A stretch of DNA of 64,000 bases, from assembly GCA_910587515.1 (NCBI GenBank), contig CAJULW010000017.1, positions 1-64,000 of the forward strand, read 5' to 3'. Of this stretch, positions 53,025 to 63,036 are shown one piece after another. Within the stretch, counting starts at the first letter, position 1. Each line of letters begins with the position of its first letter. Source of the stretch: an uncultured Duncaniella sp. GTDB taxonomy: Bacteria; Bacteroidota; Bacteroidia; Bacteroidales; Muribaculaceae. Below the pieces are notes generated by a model. That model saw nothing but the letters and a program-made list of their open reading frames with translations, was not told the DNA's origin and searched no databases. The position numbers were made by a program, and so were the translations under genes.

Positions 53025-54281
53025 ATGACTATCGATCAGTACAATTTCAAAGGTAAAAAGGCCATTGTCCGCGTGGATTTTAATGTGCCCCTTGACGAAA
53101 ACGGTAAGATTACGGACGATACACGTATCCGTGGCGCTCTCCCGACACTTAAGAAGATTCTTGCCGACGGTGGAAGTCTTATTATAATGAGCCACATGGG
53201 AAAACCGAAAGGCAAGGTAAATCCCAAGATGTCGCTCGGTCAGATCAAAGACGCGGTGGCGAAATGTCTCGGCACAGAAGTGGAATTCGCTGAAGATTGC
53301 GCAAACGCAGCTGAAAAAGCCGCGGCTTTGAAACCCGGTCAAGTGTTGCTGCTTGAAAATCTCCGATTCCACCCGGAGGAAGAGGGTAAGCCTGTCGGAA
53401 TCGACAAAGAAGATCCCGCTTATGATGCTGCGAAGAAAGAAATGAAAGAGCGTCAGAAAGAGTTCGCAAAGACTCTTGCATCGTATGCTGATGTTTATGT
53501 CAACGATGCGTTCGGAACGGCTCATCGTCGTCATGCTTCCACGGCTGTGATCGCTGATTATTTTGACGCTGATTCCAAGATGCTCGGTTATCTGATGGAG
53601 AAAGAAGTAAACGCGGTTGACAATATTCTTAAGGATATAAAGCGTCCTTTCACTGCGATTATGGGTGGTTCCAAAGTCTCTACAAAAATAGGGATTATCG
53701 AGAATCTTATGGACAAGGTTGATAATCTGATCCTTTGTGGTGGCATGACATACACATTCGCTAAAGCGCAAGGTGGCAAGGTCGGAAAGTCTATATGTGA
53801 GAATGATAAACTTGACCTCGCGCTTCAGATTATGGAAAAGGCCAAGCAGAAAGGTGTAAATCTTGTACTTGGGTCCGATTGTGTTGCCGGAGATGATTTC
53901 AGCAATAATGCAAACACCATGGTTGTTTCTTGTATGGATATTCCAGACGAATGGGAAGGCCTTGACGCAGGCCCGGTAACCCGTGAGGCATTCGCGAATG
54001 CGATCAAGGGTGCAAAGACGATTCTTTGGAATGGACCGGCCGGAGTGTTTGAATTCGATAATTTTGCGGCTGGATCACGCGCTATCGCTGATGCTATTGT
54101 AGAAGCGACAGAAAATGGAGCTTTCTCGCTTGTAGGTGGTGGAGACTCTGTTGCCTGCATCAATAAATTCGGTCTTGCTGATAAAGTGAGCTATGTGTCA
54201 ACTGGTGGCGGAGCCCTTCTTGAGGCTATCGAAGGGAAAGAGCTTCCTGGTATCGCTGCTATACGCGGATCAGAAAAGTAA
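53025..54281 (+). CDS. pgk: Phosphoglycerate kinase
   Basis: The 418-residue protein carries RVDFNVPLD, GRPKGK-like HMGKPKGK, the hinge region and the C-terminal nucleotide-binding stretch GGGDSVACINKFG. It transfers the acyl phosphate of 1,3-bisphosphoglycerate to ADP in glycolysis. It has its own promoter and terminator. The start at 53025 (MTIDQYNFKGKKAIVRVDFN) is standard. Confidence 0.97.
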   Translation: MTIDQYNFKGKKAIVRVDFNVPLDENGKITDDTRIRGALPTLKKILADGGSLIIMSHMGKPKGKVNPKMSLGQIKDAVAKCLGTEVEFAEDCANAAEKAAALKPGQVLLLENLRFHPEEEGKPVGIDKEDPAYDAAKKEMKERQKEFAKTLASYADVYVNDAFGTAHRRHASTAVIADYFDADSKMLGYLMEKEVNAVDNILKDIKRPFTAIMGGSKVSTKIGIIENLMDKVDNLILCGGMTYTFAKAQGGKVGKSICENDKLDLALQIMEKAKQKGVNLVLGSDCVAGDDFSNNANTMVVSCMDIPDEWEGLDAGPVTREAFANAIKGAKTILWNGPAGVFEFDNFAAGSRAIADAIVEATENGAFSLVGGGDSVACINKFGLADKVSYVSTGGGALLEAIEGKELPGIAAIRGSEK

Positions 54282-54311
54282 GCGATAAACTAACTTTCAT
54301 ATTTATAATAT

Positions 54312-54352
54312 GCAAGTCTGGATTGGTTTTGATCAATCCGGACTTGTTTTTT
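54312..54352. terminator. Terminator between pgk and the YjbQ gene
   Basis: CAAGTCTGGATTG/CAATCCGGACTTG (one mismatch), followed by TTTTTT on the plus strand. Confidence 0.8.
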
Positions 54353-54399
54353 GTAGATTAGGGTGTCCTCAGAGACTTTTATAGGGCGTAACGGATATA

Positions 54400-54813
54400 T
54401 CATTCGCCTATGACAGTGGCAACCAATTTTCTCCTGCCTCCGTGATTTCGGAATTCACACAGATATATGCCTTGCCAAGTACCAAGGTTGAGATGCCCGT
54501 CTGTTATCGGAAGTGTCAGTGCCGGGCCTACAAGTATTGATTTTGCATGTGAGGGCATGTCGTCCGGGCCTTCATCGACGTGTAGATAAAACGGGGCGTT
54601 TTCTGGAACGAGACTATTAAAAATAGCGTTCAAGTCAGTCCGTACGTCGGGATCGGCATTCTCATTTACGGCAAGAGCCGCTGAAGTATGTTTTATAATA
54701 ATATTTAGAATTCCCTTTGATGGTAATTCGGGGAGCTGTCTCATGACCTCAGCGGTGACAAGATGAATGCCACGCGGATATGCGCGGAGTGAAAATTCTG
54801 TTTGGTGTATCAT
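54400..54813 (-). CDS. YjbQ/UPF0047 family protein
   Basis: The 137-residue protein matches the UPF0047 family throughout: IKHTSAALAVNENADPDVRTDL and HVDEGPDDMPSHAKSILVG, and GTWQGIYLCEFR near the end. Family members show weak thiamin phosphate synthase activity in genetic tests; the true role is open. It is monocistronic and convergent with pgk. Confidence 0.92.
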   Translation of the reverse strand: MIHQTEFSLRAYPRGIHLVTAEVMRQLPELPSKGILNIIIKHTSAALAVNENADPDVRTDLNAIFNSLVPENAPFYLHVDEGPDDMPSHAKSILVGPALTLPITDGHLNLGTWQGIYLCEFRNHGGRRKLVATVIGE

Positions 54814-54957
54814 TTGCTGACAAAGTTACGAAATAAGTTTCGAACATTTTTGTGGTTCGCCACGTTCTATAGCCGCTATAGAAATTTTCATTTGCTAATG
54901 GGCTTTATCGTGCGGTATGATTGTTTATTTTGCAAGAAAAAACATTTATACATAATT

Positions 54958-55170
54958 ATGATAGTTCTGAGTATTCCATTGTTGACATGGTTTGTCATCG
55001 CATCAGCGATGTGTGTGTTGGTCATAGTAAGGATCTGCCATAAAAATTATTGTCATATTCGGCATGACAGACATCTTTTCGAAATAGGCAGTGAAAGGGA
55101 GGAATTCTATATTCCTGGTGACAAACTTAATCCGGATGACGAGGTTTATGACTGCGAGGATGATGACTGA
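54958..55170 (+). CDS. Possible small membrane protein before the exporter
   Basis: From the ATG at 54958 the frame gives 70 residues: one N-terminal membrane helix (IVLSIPLLTWFVIASAMCVLVIV), then a His/Arg-rich and acidic tail. It overlaps the exporter start by about 20 bp. Whether it is translated is uncertain; no family is recognised. Confidence 0.4.
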   Translation: MIVLSIPLLTWFVIASAMCVLVIVRICHKNYCHIRHDRHLFEIGSEREEFYIPGDKLNPDDEVYDCEDDD

Positions 55171-55987
55171 TAATGAGATCGCTTCATTTAATAAAGAAAA
55201 TACGATTGTAGTGTTTGAGGATTATTACAGTGTTAAAGACATTTGCCTTTTCATTTCGGAATATGCCGCGTGGCTGCTTGGCGCTGGAGCGACATGTATA
55301 AGACTTGAAAGGAATGTCGGTCGGATTGCACGTGCGTTTAATTGTGATGCCATAATGACTATAATGCCGCGCCATATACATTTGACGGTATCGAATTTAA
55401 ACAGCCTTGACAGCTATACTTGTATTGCCGATATCCGGACAGCCACTATCAGTTTTGATATCAATACTAAACTCAGTGAGCTTAGTTGGGCTGTAGCAGA
55501 TGGTAAACTTGATTTTAAAGGTGCGAAATCTGTTTTTAGCGACATCATATCCACTCCACCTTCCGATGTCCGGATGGTTCTTGCTCTTGCATCTTTGGCC
55601 AATGCCTCTTTTTGTAGGCTTTTCGGAGGAGACTGGGCAGCAGTGGTGATAGTGTTGTTTGCCACTCTTGCCGGATACTATCTGAAGCAGGTTCTTTGTG
55701 AATACAAAACGGACATTCGTCTGGTCTTTATTTTATGTGCTTTCGTCTCATCGGTTCTTGGGGCTACTGATGCATTGTTCGGGGTAGGATCCACACCTGA
55801 AATAGCTATCGGTACGAGTGTCTTGTATCTGGTTCCAGGCATACCGTTCCTCAATTCGTTCAGCGATATGCTTGCCGGTCATTATATCTGCTCTTTCAGC
55901 CGTTTCATGCATGCTGTTATTCTTACAGCCTGTCTGTCGATAGGATTATGTGGAGGAATGGTAATGATGGGAATGGGAATGTTCTGA
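55148..55987 (+). CDS. ThrE-type exporter, large subunit
   Basis: The start is uncertain among ATGs at 55148, 55160 and 55163; the first is used. The protein of about 280 residues has a soluble N-terminal part (GAGATCIRLERNVGRIARAFNC, VSNLNSL) and about five membrane helices from residue 130. This is the ThrE N-terminal domain of putative threonine/serine exporters. The matching second half is the next gene, the split form of the exporter. Confidence 0.88.
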   Translation: MTARMMTDNEIASFNKENTIVVFEDYYSVKDICLFISEYAAWLLGAGATCIRLERNVGRIARAFNCDAIMTIMPRHIHLTVSNLNSLDSYTCIADIRTATISFDINTKLSELSWAVADGKLDFKGAKSVFSDIISTPPSDVRMVLALASLANASFCRLFGGDWAAVVIVLFATLAGYYLKQVLCEYKTDIRLVFILCAFVSSVLGATDALFGVGSTPEIAIGTSVLYLVPGIPFLNSFSDMLAGHYICSFSRFMHAVILTACLSIGLCGGMVMMGMGMF

Positions 55988-56032
55988 ACAAAGCCAGGTA
56001 CACTTGTCGTTTTTTTATAAATTAGGAATAAT

Positions 56033-56515
56033 ATGATCGGAGAATTTTTTCAGGATGCTTTGTTTGCTGCGATAGCAGCTATCGGTTTTGCCGCAATAAG
56101 CAATCCTCCACGTAAGGCATATCTCTACTGTGCTTTAATAGCAGCCATCGGACATTCTGCCCGTTTCCTTTTTATGCACGAGTCGGTTTTTAGTCTTCAT
56201 ATCGTTATCGCGACTTTTTTTGCGTCTCTTATTGTCGGATTGCTTGCCGTTTTCCTTTCACCTGTAGCCAGAATGCCTGCGGAGACATGTTTATTCCCGT
56301 CTCTTCTCCCGATGGTTCCTGGAATTTATGCCTATCGGGCTTTCGGAGCCCTTGTGTTATGCCTTTACCAAGTACAGGAGGGAGGTTTTAACCATTATTT
56401 TTTTCTGTTTGCCAGTAATGGGTTGGTTTGTCTTTTTATTTTGCTTGGGATGGTGATAGGAGCGACAACCCCTATATTCCTTTTGAAAAATATATCTTTT
56501 CAAGCGACACGATAA
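56033..56515 (+). CDS. ThrE-type exporter, small subunit (DUF3815)
   Basis: The 160-residue protein is almost wholly membrane-embedded (about five helices), with the PLMVPGIYAYRA-like LLPMVPGIYAYRAF segment of the ThrE C-terminal/DUF3815 family. It pairs with the previous gene, 45 bp upstream, to form the complete transporter. Confidence 0.88.
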   Translation: MIGEFFQDALFAAIAAIGFAAISNPPRKAYLYCALIAAIGHSARFLFMHESVFSLHIVIATFFASLIVGLLAVFLSPVARMPAETCLFPSLLPMVPGIYAYRAFGALVLCLYQVQEGGFNHYFFLFASNGLVCLFILLGMVIGATTPIFLLKNISFQATR

Positions 56516-56559
56516 AGTTTATATATTCTCGTTGATAATATAATAGACCCAGTCATTCA

Positions 56560-57462
56560 ATGGAACTACGTCAACTTAATTATTTTGTAAAAGTGGCCGA
56601 AACGCTTAATTTTTCGGAAGCGTCGAGGATTTTATGTATCACTCAAAGCACTTTGTCCCAGCAAATCAAGCAGCTTGAACAAGAAATGGGCGCCAGATTG
56701 TTCATACGTAACAGCCATTGTGTGGAGTTGACAGAATCAGGCATTGAATTGTTGCCATACGCACGTAAAACAATTCAGGATTCTCAGATCTGTTTTGAGA
56801 AGATGAATGATTTGAGAGAGCTGCTCACAGGGACTCTTAATATTGGTGTGACTTATTCGTTCAGTCCGATTCTTACTGAAACACTGCTTGACTTCATGAA
56901 GATATATCCGGGGGTTAAATTGAATATTTTTTATAAACCGGTCTTGGAATTGATGTCCATGCTGCGTGGCAGGGAAGTTGATTTTGTACTTGCGTTCAAA
57001 CCAAGTCAGGGTCTGGAAGATATTGAATCGCACAGCTTGTTTCAAAACTATCTGGCTGCCATCGTGCGGTCGGACCATCAACTTGCATCAAAAGCCAAAG
57101 TTAGTCTCGACGATCTACGCAATTATGATCTTGCGTTGCCGTCTCGTGGTTTGCAGGCCCGTAGCTATTTTGATGCGGTCAATGCTCTGCGTGGGTTTAA
57201 AATGCGGATACGTATTGAGTTGAACGAGGTCAATATATTACTCAAATTGATCGGATGTAGCGATCTGGTAAGTATATTGGCCGAAGCTACGACTCACAAT
57301 GTCAAGGGAATCAAGGCGATTCCTCTTGACATTGAGCCGAATGAGATGATAGGTTGTGTGCATACTTTGCGTGACAGCTATCATAAACGGTCGATGTGCG
57401 AATTTGTCAGAATGCTCAGTGAGTCAGCCGCTATCCGTGAAAGAGTCAATGCTTGGCTGTGA
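56560..57462 (+). CDS. LysR-family transcriptional regulator
   Basis: The 300-residue protein has an N-terminal winged helix-turn-helix (LRQLNYFVKVAETLNFSEASRILCITQSTLSQQIKQLE is its type; residues 1-65) and a substrate-binding effector domain. It starts 44 bp after the exporter and might control it, but its effector cannot be read. A CynR/CysL-type role is possible; OxyR is unlikely, since no conserved redox Cys pair is evident. Confidence 0.9.
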   Translation: MELRQLNYFVKVAETLNFSEASRILCITQSTLSQQIKQLEQEMGARLFIRNSHCVELTESGIELLPYARKTIQDSQICFEKMNDLRELLTGTLNIGVTYSFSPILTETLLDFMKIYPGVKLNIFYKPVLELMSMLRGREVDFVLAFKPSQGLEDIESHSLFQNYLAAIVRSDHQLASKAKVSLDDLRNYDLALPSRGLQARSYFDAVNALRGFKMRIRIELNEVNILLKLIGCSDLVSILAEATTHNVKGIKAIPLDIEPNEMIGCVHTLRDSYHKRSMCEFVRMLSESAAIRERVNAWL

Positions 57463-57504
57463 GGATCTGTATTTTAGGCTTTCAACCGCATTGGATATTT
57501 TTTT

Positions 57505-59952
57505 CTAAAGAGCTTTTGGGGGATACATTGTTTCCCACCAGGATGAGTCGTCCTGGAGATATTTTGCGAACCATGCGAAGATCGTATTTTGCCATTGGAT
57601 ACGTTTACTGTAGTCCGTGATCTGATGGTTGGCGTTTTTGACAGCGACAAAAGCGGTCTCGCGTCCGAGACGTTTAAGGGCTGTGTACATTTGTATGCTT
57701 TCGCCTACAGGAACATTGGTGTCCGCATCGCCATGGAGGAATAGAATAGGGGTGTGTATCTTATCAGCGTTGTATAATGGACTTTGATTTACGTATAGAT
57801 CTCTGTGGCTCCATGGATAACTGTTTGCCATACATACCTCACTGTAAGAATATCCCCAATAACCTTCTCCCCAATAACTTGTATGGTCACTTATGCCTGC
57901 ATGGGATATGGCGGCAGCGAAAATATCGGTTCTTGTTTGGAGATATTGGGTCATGAAGCCGCCATATGAAGCTCCGATACATCCAATCTTTGACCGGTCG
58001 ACCCATGGAAACTCTTCAGCGAAACGTTTTACTCCGTCAATAATGTCTTCCGCGACTCCAGCGCCAGCTGTGTTTACATGGCGAGCCGCAAACTCTTGTC
58101 CGAAACCGGTGCATCCGCTCGGATTGATCACTAAAACGACATAACCGTGGGCGGCATACAAATGGTGTGGATAGCGGCTGTCAAATGTACGGCTCGTAGG
58201 ATTGCAACCTCCGTAGTAATTGACAATCAATGGATATTTGTGTGACGGATCAAAATCTGCAGGAACGATATAGCGTGCGTTTATGCTGTCTCCACGGGTA
58301 CTGAGAAATTTCCAACCGGTGCATTTTCCGATCTTGATTCCGTTAAGTCGCTCGGCACTTAAATCTTCTATAGGTTTATGGCGGATATTTTTGGTGTTGA
58401 GTGAATACAAGCGGTCGGAGTTGTTTGCTCCTTGTCCGAAATATACCAATGCCGGTGCGTTTGACGCCATTGAAAATGAAGTCACATATTCTTCTCTCGC
58501 ACCGAGATTCTCTATTTTTTTGTCTGACGGATTGACGCGATAGAGCGATAAGAGGTCGCGGTCGTTGGCGGTGAAATATATACGTCCGTCGAGTTTATTC
58601 CATGAGAAAGTGCCGATTGCGGGATTGAAATCGCGGGTCAAGGAACTGATATCTCCACTTTCAATATCTATTTCGTATAATTGGTGGTCATACATATTGG
58701 GAGTCATTCCGTCGGGAAGATTTTTACCTATGCCCCCGAATGCTTCGGGCGATGCCGCCACTGCTATTTTAGAGCCGTCTGGTGAGAGTGAGGCTCCCGC
58801 GATAAACCCTTCTTTGTCGACGATACAACGGCTTTTATTTGTGGATAGGTCCATTATGTAGAGAGATGTCAATGCCGACGGACGAGCCTCGGCTTTTGTC
58901 TCATGGACTGAGAAGAGCAGTGTTTTTCCATTATCGGAAATACCGGCGATACCTATGTTGCGGTTGCCGAATGTCAGCGGAGTTGTCAATCCGGATTTAA
59001 AATCGAATTTCATCAATGTCCCTCGCTTTCTCCATCCTGGTTGCCTGTCTTCCGGGTGTACGATTTCGTAAAGATCCGTGTTTTTCTCTTTCGGGCCTTC
59101 GATTGCTTTTGTATATATCAAAAAATCCTCTGTAGGTGATATCTGGAATTTGCTGTCTGGAATGTTCGATGCCATAACAGTCTCGCTTCCGTCGTCCGGA
59201 TTTACGCTGACAAGATTTGCTTTTCCGTCGGTACGTTTAACATAATAATATCTGTCACTGCTTGGCAACCATTTGATAGCTTCGTTTCGTGTCGCGATGC
59301 AGCGTCCAGTCGCAAGTTCGCTCAGCTGGTATGTGTATGTCACCGAACCGCCGTCATGGGTGTGGCTATACGAGGTTATGAGATATTTTCCGTTTGGTGA
59401 TAGTGAAGCGGATGCATAGCGTCGTCCTTTCACCACATCGCAGAGAGTCAAACGTCTTTCTGTCTTTGTCCCGATGTTTAGGTGTCCGTCGCTTTCTATT
59501 GACACTTTAATGGAATCAGGCTTTGGTGAGATGCCGGAAAGACATTTTATTGTTATTGTGTGAGTTGCAGGGGGAAGAGCCATTCTTCCAGAGTTTATTT
59601 TCTTACCATCGAGATATATTTCACGATAGCGAAGCCCGTCGACTTTAAGATTGGCGGTAGTGAAGTGATCGTTATCAACGGTAAAACTTAACAGATGCAA
59701 AGCTTTGCCATCGCATTTTGGTAGGGTTTTCTCATTGAAATCCGTCCCATTGGAAGATATATCGAGTGATAGAGGCGTTTTAAGCAGTGATATGGTTTCG
59801 AACTTAGAGTTGTTCATATCTATACTGTCGACCATAAATGGAACGTTGATGGTGAAAGGCCCGGCATATTTGAATGACGAGACCACTGTCTTTTCAGCCT
59901 TGATTGTCAGTGATCCAAGGATGAGTAGCGCGATGGCTATTCTTTTTTTCAT
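57505..59952 (-). CDS. Secreted S9-family peptidase (DPP IV/prolyl oligopeptidase type)
   Basis: The 815-residue protein has a signal peptide (MKKRIAIALLILGSLTIKA). An N-terminal beta-propeller-like region covers about residues 160-550. The C-terminal alpha/beta hydrolase contains the serine motif GASYGGF, the Asp in GDADTNVPVGES and the His in NANHQI. It should cleave Pro-containing peptides in the periplasm or at the surface. It is longer than typical DPP IV because of an extra N-terminal beta domain. Confidence 0.92.
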   Translation of the reverse strand: MKKRIAIALLILGSLTIKAEKTVVSSFKYAGPFTINVPFMVDSIDMNNSKFETISLLKTPLSLDISSNGTDFNEKTLPKCDGKALHLLSFTVDNDHFTTANLKVDGLRYREIYLDGKKINSGRMALPPATHTITIKCLSGISPKPDSIKVSIESDGHLNIGTKTERRLTLCDVVKGRRYASASLSPNGKYLITSYSHTHDGGSVTYTYQLSELATGRCIATRNEAIKWLPSSDRYYYVKRTDGKANLVSVNPDDGSETVMASNIPDSKFQISPTEDFLIYTKAIEGPKEKNTDLYEIVHPEDRQPGWRKRGTLMKFDFKSGLTTPLTFGNRNIGIAGISDNGKTLLFSVHETKAEARPSALTSLYIMDLSTNKSRCIVDKEGFIAGASLSPDGSKIAVAASPEAFGGIGKNLPDGMTPNMYDHQLYEIDIESGDISSLTRDFNPAIGTFSWNKLDGRIYFTANDRDLLSLYRVNPSDKKIENLGAREEYVTSFSMASNAPALVYFGQGANNSDRLYSLNTKNIRHKPIEDLSAERLNGIKIGKCTGWKFLSTRGDSINARYIVPADFDPSHKYPLIVNYYGGCNPTSRTFDSRYPHHLYAAHGYVVLVINPSGCTGFGQEFAARHVNTAGAGVAEDIIDGVKRFAEEFPWVDRSKIGCIGASYGGFMTQYLQTRTDIFAAAISHAGISDHTSYWGEGYWGYSYSEVCMANSYPWSHRDLYVNQSPLYNADKIHTPILFLHGDADTNVPVGESIQMYTALKRLGRETAFVAVKNANHQITDYSKRIQWQNTIFAWFAKYLQDDSSWWETMYPPKAL

Positions 59953-60064
59953 GAGTGTATTATCGGTTTATAATTTAAGGTATTGAATCAGATGCAAAAG
60001 TAAGTAAAAAATCGTATTTTTGTATCATTGAAAATTAAATTGAACATTTCTGTTTCACGGATCG

Positions 60065-60418
60065 ATGAATGTAGAGGAATTCAGGGAATATTGTTTGAGG
60101 TTTGACGGTGTCACGGAGCGAACGCCTTTTGGGAAATTTGCACCGCGTTACGATTCTATTTTGGTATTTTATGTCCTTGAACACATGTTTTGTTTCATAG
60201 ATATAGATGATTTTAGCTATGTCGATCTCAAAGCAAATCCTGATGTGATAAAAGAATTTAGAGATCGTTATTCATCTATCGGAGACCCGATCAATCAAAG
60301 TCCGAAACATTGGATGAAAATAGATCTGAATGGAGATGTACCCATGTCAGAAATACTGAGATTGGTAAAAGATGCCTATGTTATGGTCAGAGAAAAATAT
60401 ACAAAGCGTATTCGGTGA
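60065..60418 (+). CDS. MmcQ/YjbR family protein
   Basis: The 117-residue protein matches the MmcQ/YjbR fold: EEFREYCLRFDGVTERTPFG, CFIDIDDF and PKHWMKIDLNGDVP. The family has a CyaY-like DNA-binding fold with unknown function. It is followed by the insertion sequence. Confidence 0.9.
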   Translation: MNVEEFREYCLRFDGVTERTPFGKFAPRYDSILVFYVLEHMFCFIDIDDFSYVDLKANPDVIKEFRDRYSSIGDPINQSPKHWMKIDLNGDVPMSEILRLVKDAYVMVREKYTKRIR

Positions 60419-60477
60419 AAAATAGCTTTCCGACAGATTAGCTCGGTATTAACTTTTAGACTGGTTTTTTAATTTGT

Positions 60478-61529
60478 GGCAGGTTGGACATTTGGGGTGA
60501 TAACAGAGCAGTAGTCAATCTGTGTTGGGCGTTCTAATAGTGCCTTTTGAGATATTCATCTATGAGTTTCTTTCTGTTTTCCGATCCCACGATGAACCCG
60601 AACCTTGGTTTTCAAATCAGAGAATACAGCCTCAAGGGCATTGTTTGTATTTGGAAGTCCTGTTTTGGGATGGTCATAGAATGTCCAAAGCAAAGTCATG
60701 TTGCGTTTTATGCTCAGATATGCACTGCATAGTCTCGGACGCATATATGGAGGTGTGACGCGCTTGATCCTTTTATCGTGGACACGTTCATTGACTACAT
60801 CCCTGTATTTCCCATACCATTCATTGAAAGCTCCGCAAAAAACTCTCCTTATCGGTTTTTGCGATGATGTTTGTCAGCTTCAGCAGCTCCTGGGATGCCT
60901 CTGTGTCCGGATTCTGGGTCAGATATCTGCGGACAATTAGCATCTGGTGGAACTGGCACATCTGCCCAGGTATCGGTTTCAATGCTTGTGGCAGTCCCTT
61001 CATGCCGTCAATCACAATGCCGTATATCCGTAACCCGTTGCTCTTCCGCCATTCGATTCCCTCCATATATTGGGCAACCGTCTCATGACGCACGTATTTA
61101 TGCCATAAGACAATTCCCCGGAGAGCGTTCTTGATAACCATAAGACCAAAGTTTCTGCTCCAGTATGTGGTATCCATCTGTACGGTCACATCCTTGTGCT
61201 TTGCGATCTTACGGACATACCGCATTCCCTCCAGATCCGTGCGTATGGTCTTTTCGCATACACCATATTTGGACGCAAGCTGTTCCAGCGTCTGTTTGCC
61301 CTCTACATAGTCGCTGATAACCTGAGCTTTATCGCACCGTGTACCGCCATCAAAACGACGACCGCAGTCCCTGCATTTATATCGTTGAGTACGGCCTCTC
61401 AGACCGTTCCTGACCACATTTTTAGACCCGCAGAAAAAGCATTTTTTAACCATATCAATAATTATCTTCGCAAAGATAATTAAATCAACGGATTACAAGC
61501 AATCCATCACCCCAAATGTCCAACATGCC
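60478..61529 (-). mobile_element. Insertion sequence, IS256-like with a zinc-binding N-terminus
   Basis: About 1.05 kb bounded by 24-bp inverted repeats with one mismatch (60478-60501 and 61506-61529), sharing GTTGGACATTTGGGGTGAT exactly. I see no clear target-site duplication. It holds one transposase gene, broken by two indels. It lies between the MmcQ/YjbR gene and nadA and replaces whatever stood there. Confidence 0.82.
60534..61453 (-). pseudogene. Frameshifted transposase
   Basis: The reconstructed protein has about 305 residues. It starts with a zinc-ribbon-like CFFCGSKN...CRDCG (residues 5-35) and a helix-turn-helix, then the DDE catalytic core: VQMDTTYW (first Asp), VIDGMKGL (second Asp) and NNALEAVFSDLK (Glu). 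The frame breaks near 60824 (after FLRSF) and again near 60581, where ENRKKLIDEYLKRHY continues in another frame to the stop at 60534. Confidence 0.82.
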
Positions 61530-61806
61530 TAAAAAATCAATCTTCGTAATTAAAGCCTCATCGAATTAAGCCAATAAATATTGATATAACAAAGAAGCCA
61601 TTAAGATAGAAATAACCACCCGTTTCTTTAGTTATTAACAATGTTCAAAACAGTGTTGAAAATTGTAGATAATATTTCAATTATATTTTAAAGATTATTC
61701 TTGCATTTGATAGAGATCAATCGGTATAATATTTAGTATACAAAACCAAAATAAGTTATAATAGATCTCTTAAACTGTTTTCAATACCCTTTTAAACATT
61801 TTACCG

Positions 61807-61837
61807 TTGTAAATAACATCAAAAGTTTTTAACTTTG
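61807..61837 (+). promoter_or_regulatory. Promoter of nadA
   Basis: TTG (61807-61809), 20-bp spacer and TAACTTTG (61830-61837). The start point would fall inside the palindrome at 61842-61862. The leader would be about 210 nt long. Confidence 0.7.
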
Positions 61838-61841
61838 CACA

Positions 61842-61862
61842 TTATTAACACAATGTTAATAA
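61842..61862. promoter_or_regulatory. Palindromic operator candidate at the nadA promoter
   Basis: TTATTAACA-CAA-TGTTAATAA, perfect 9-bp arms with a 3-bp centre, directly at the predicted transcription start. The position suits a repressor site. Which regulator binds it cannot be told from sequence. Confidence 0.5.
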
Positions 61863-62052
61863 ACTCACTAATATATGGATTTATAGCATTTTAAGATGTA
61901 AATAACATTGAATAAACTGTTAATTCAACATCAATAACCTATAAATGCAAGAAAACGTCGGAAAAGTTATTTCACTTTTCAACATTCATTATAATTCCAC
62001 TTATTAGAGTTTTTGAAAAAAATTTTCTCCAAAATATAAAAACATAAAATAA

Positions 62053-63018
62053 ATGAATGTTGAAAAAGGATTCGTGGACGCTCCTGTCGACACATCGCTT
62101 GATCTCGTAGCTGAGATAAAAAAACTCAAAGAGGAAAAAAAAGCGATAATCCTTGCGCACTACTATACTGTCGGAGAGATACAGGATCTCGCAGACTTTG
62201 TAGGCGACTCGCTCGCTTTGGCGCGTATAGCCGAAAACCTCGACAACGATATAATAGTCATGTGCGGTGTTCACTTCATGGGCGAGACCGTCAAAATCCT
62301 TTGTCCTGACAAAAAAGTACTTGTCCCTGATCTCAATGCCGGCTGCTCGCTGGCCGACAGCTGTCCTGCACCTGCGTTGAAAGAGTTTATAGAATCTCAT
62401 CCCGGACACACGGTTATAAGCTATGTCAACACATCAGCCGCTGTCAAATCCCTTACAGATATAGTGGTGACTTCAGGCAACGCAATGAAAGTGGTCTCGG
62501 CTTTGCCGGATGACGAAAAAATCATTTTCGGTCCGGATCGAAATCTCGGTAATTATATAAATTCACAGACCGGACGCGATATGTTGCTTTGGGACGGAGC
62601 GTGTCATGTTCACGAACAATTCTCGCTCGAAAAGATTCTTGATCTGAAGAAAGAACATCCCGGAGCCAAGATACTCGTCCATCCCGAATGTCCGGCTCCA
62701 ATACGCATAGTGGCCGATAAGATAGGTTCGACAGCCGTGCTTCTCGAATGGGCGCAGCAGACAGAAGCTGATGAATTCATAGTCGCGACCGAGAGCGGAA
62801 TACTGCATGAAATGCGCAACCGTTGTCCTGAAAAGACATTTATACCGGCTCCTCCGGCCGACTCTACGTGTGCGTGCAATGATTGCTCATTCATGAAACT
62901 CAACACTCTTGAAAAACTTTATAACACTTTGCGCTACGAATTGCCTGAAATAACCGTCGACGCTGAAATTATCGACCGTGCGCGCAGACCGATCATGCGA
63001 ATGCTTCAGATGAGCTAA
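62053..63018 (+). CDS. nadA: Quinolinate synthase A
   Basis: The 321-residue protein has the NadA segments AHYYTVGEIQDLADFVGDSLALA, CGVHFMGETVKIL, CSLADSCP and CACNDCSFMK. Together they supply the three Cys that bind the 4Fe-4S cluster. It condenses iminoaspartate with dihydroxyacetone phosphate in NAD synthesis. No nadB or nadC lies alongside in the window. It precedes leuS by 18 bp, so the two may be co-transcribed. Confidence 0.95.
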   Translation: MNVEKGFVDAPVDTSLDLVAEIKKLKEEKKAIILAHYYTVGEIQDLADFVGDSLALARIAENLDNDIIVMCGVHFMGETVKILCPDKKVLVPDLNAGCSLADSCPAPALKEFIESHPGHTVISYVNTSAAVKSLTDIVVTSGNAMKVVSALPDDEKIIFGPDRNLGNYINSQTGRDMLLWDGACHVHEQFSLEKILDLKKEHPGAKILVHPECPAPIRIVADKIGSTAVLLEWAQQTEADEFIVATESGILHEMRNRCPEKTFIPAPPADSTCACNDCSFMKLNTLEKLYNTLRYELPEITVDAEIIDRARRPIMRMLQMS

Positions 63019-63036
63019 AAATATCTATTTAGAATC

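Larger units (their letters stand above)
61530..62052 (+). other. AT-rich intergenic region upstream of nadA
   Basis: 523 bp without a credible gene. It is extremely AT-rich, with many TTAA and TTATT runs. It contains the nadA promoter and palindrome (61807-61862), and after that about 190 nt of leader with partial repeats of ATTGAATAA and GTTAATTCAACA. No DnaA box is seen, so it is not an obvious replication origin. Confidence 0.6.

Noticed and set aside
60471..60482. Target-site duplication of the IS
   Set aside because: Left and right flanks do not match over 8-9 bp, so no duplication is claimed.
61530..62052. AT-rich region as a chromosome origin
   Set aside because: No DnaA boxes and no dnaA or other origin genes nearby; promoter and operator explain the central part.
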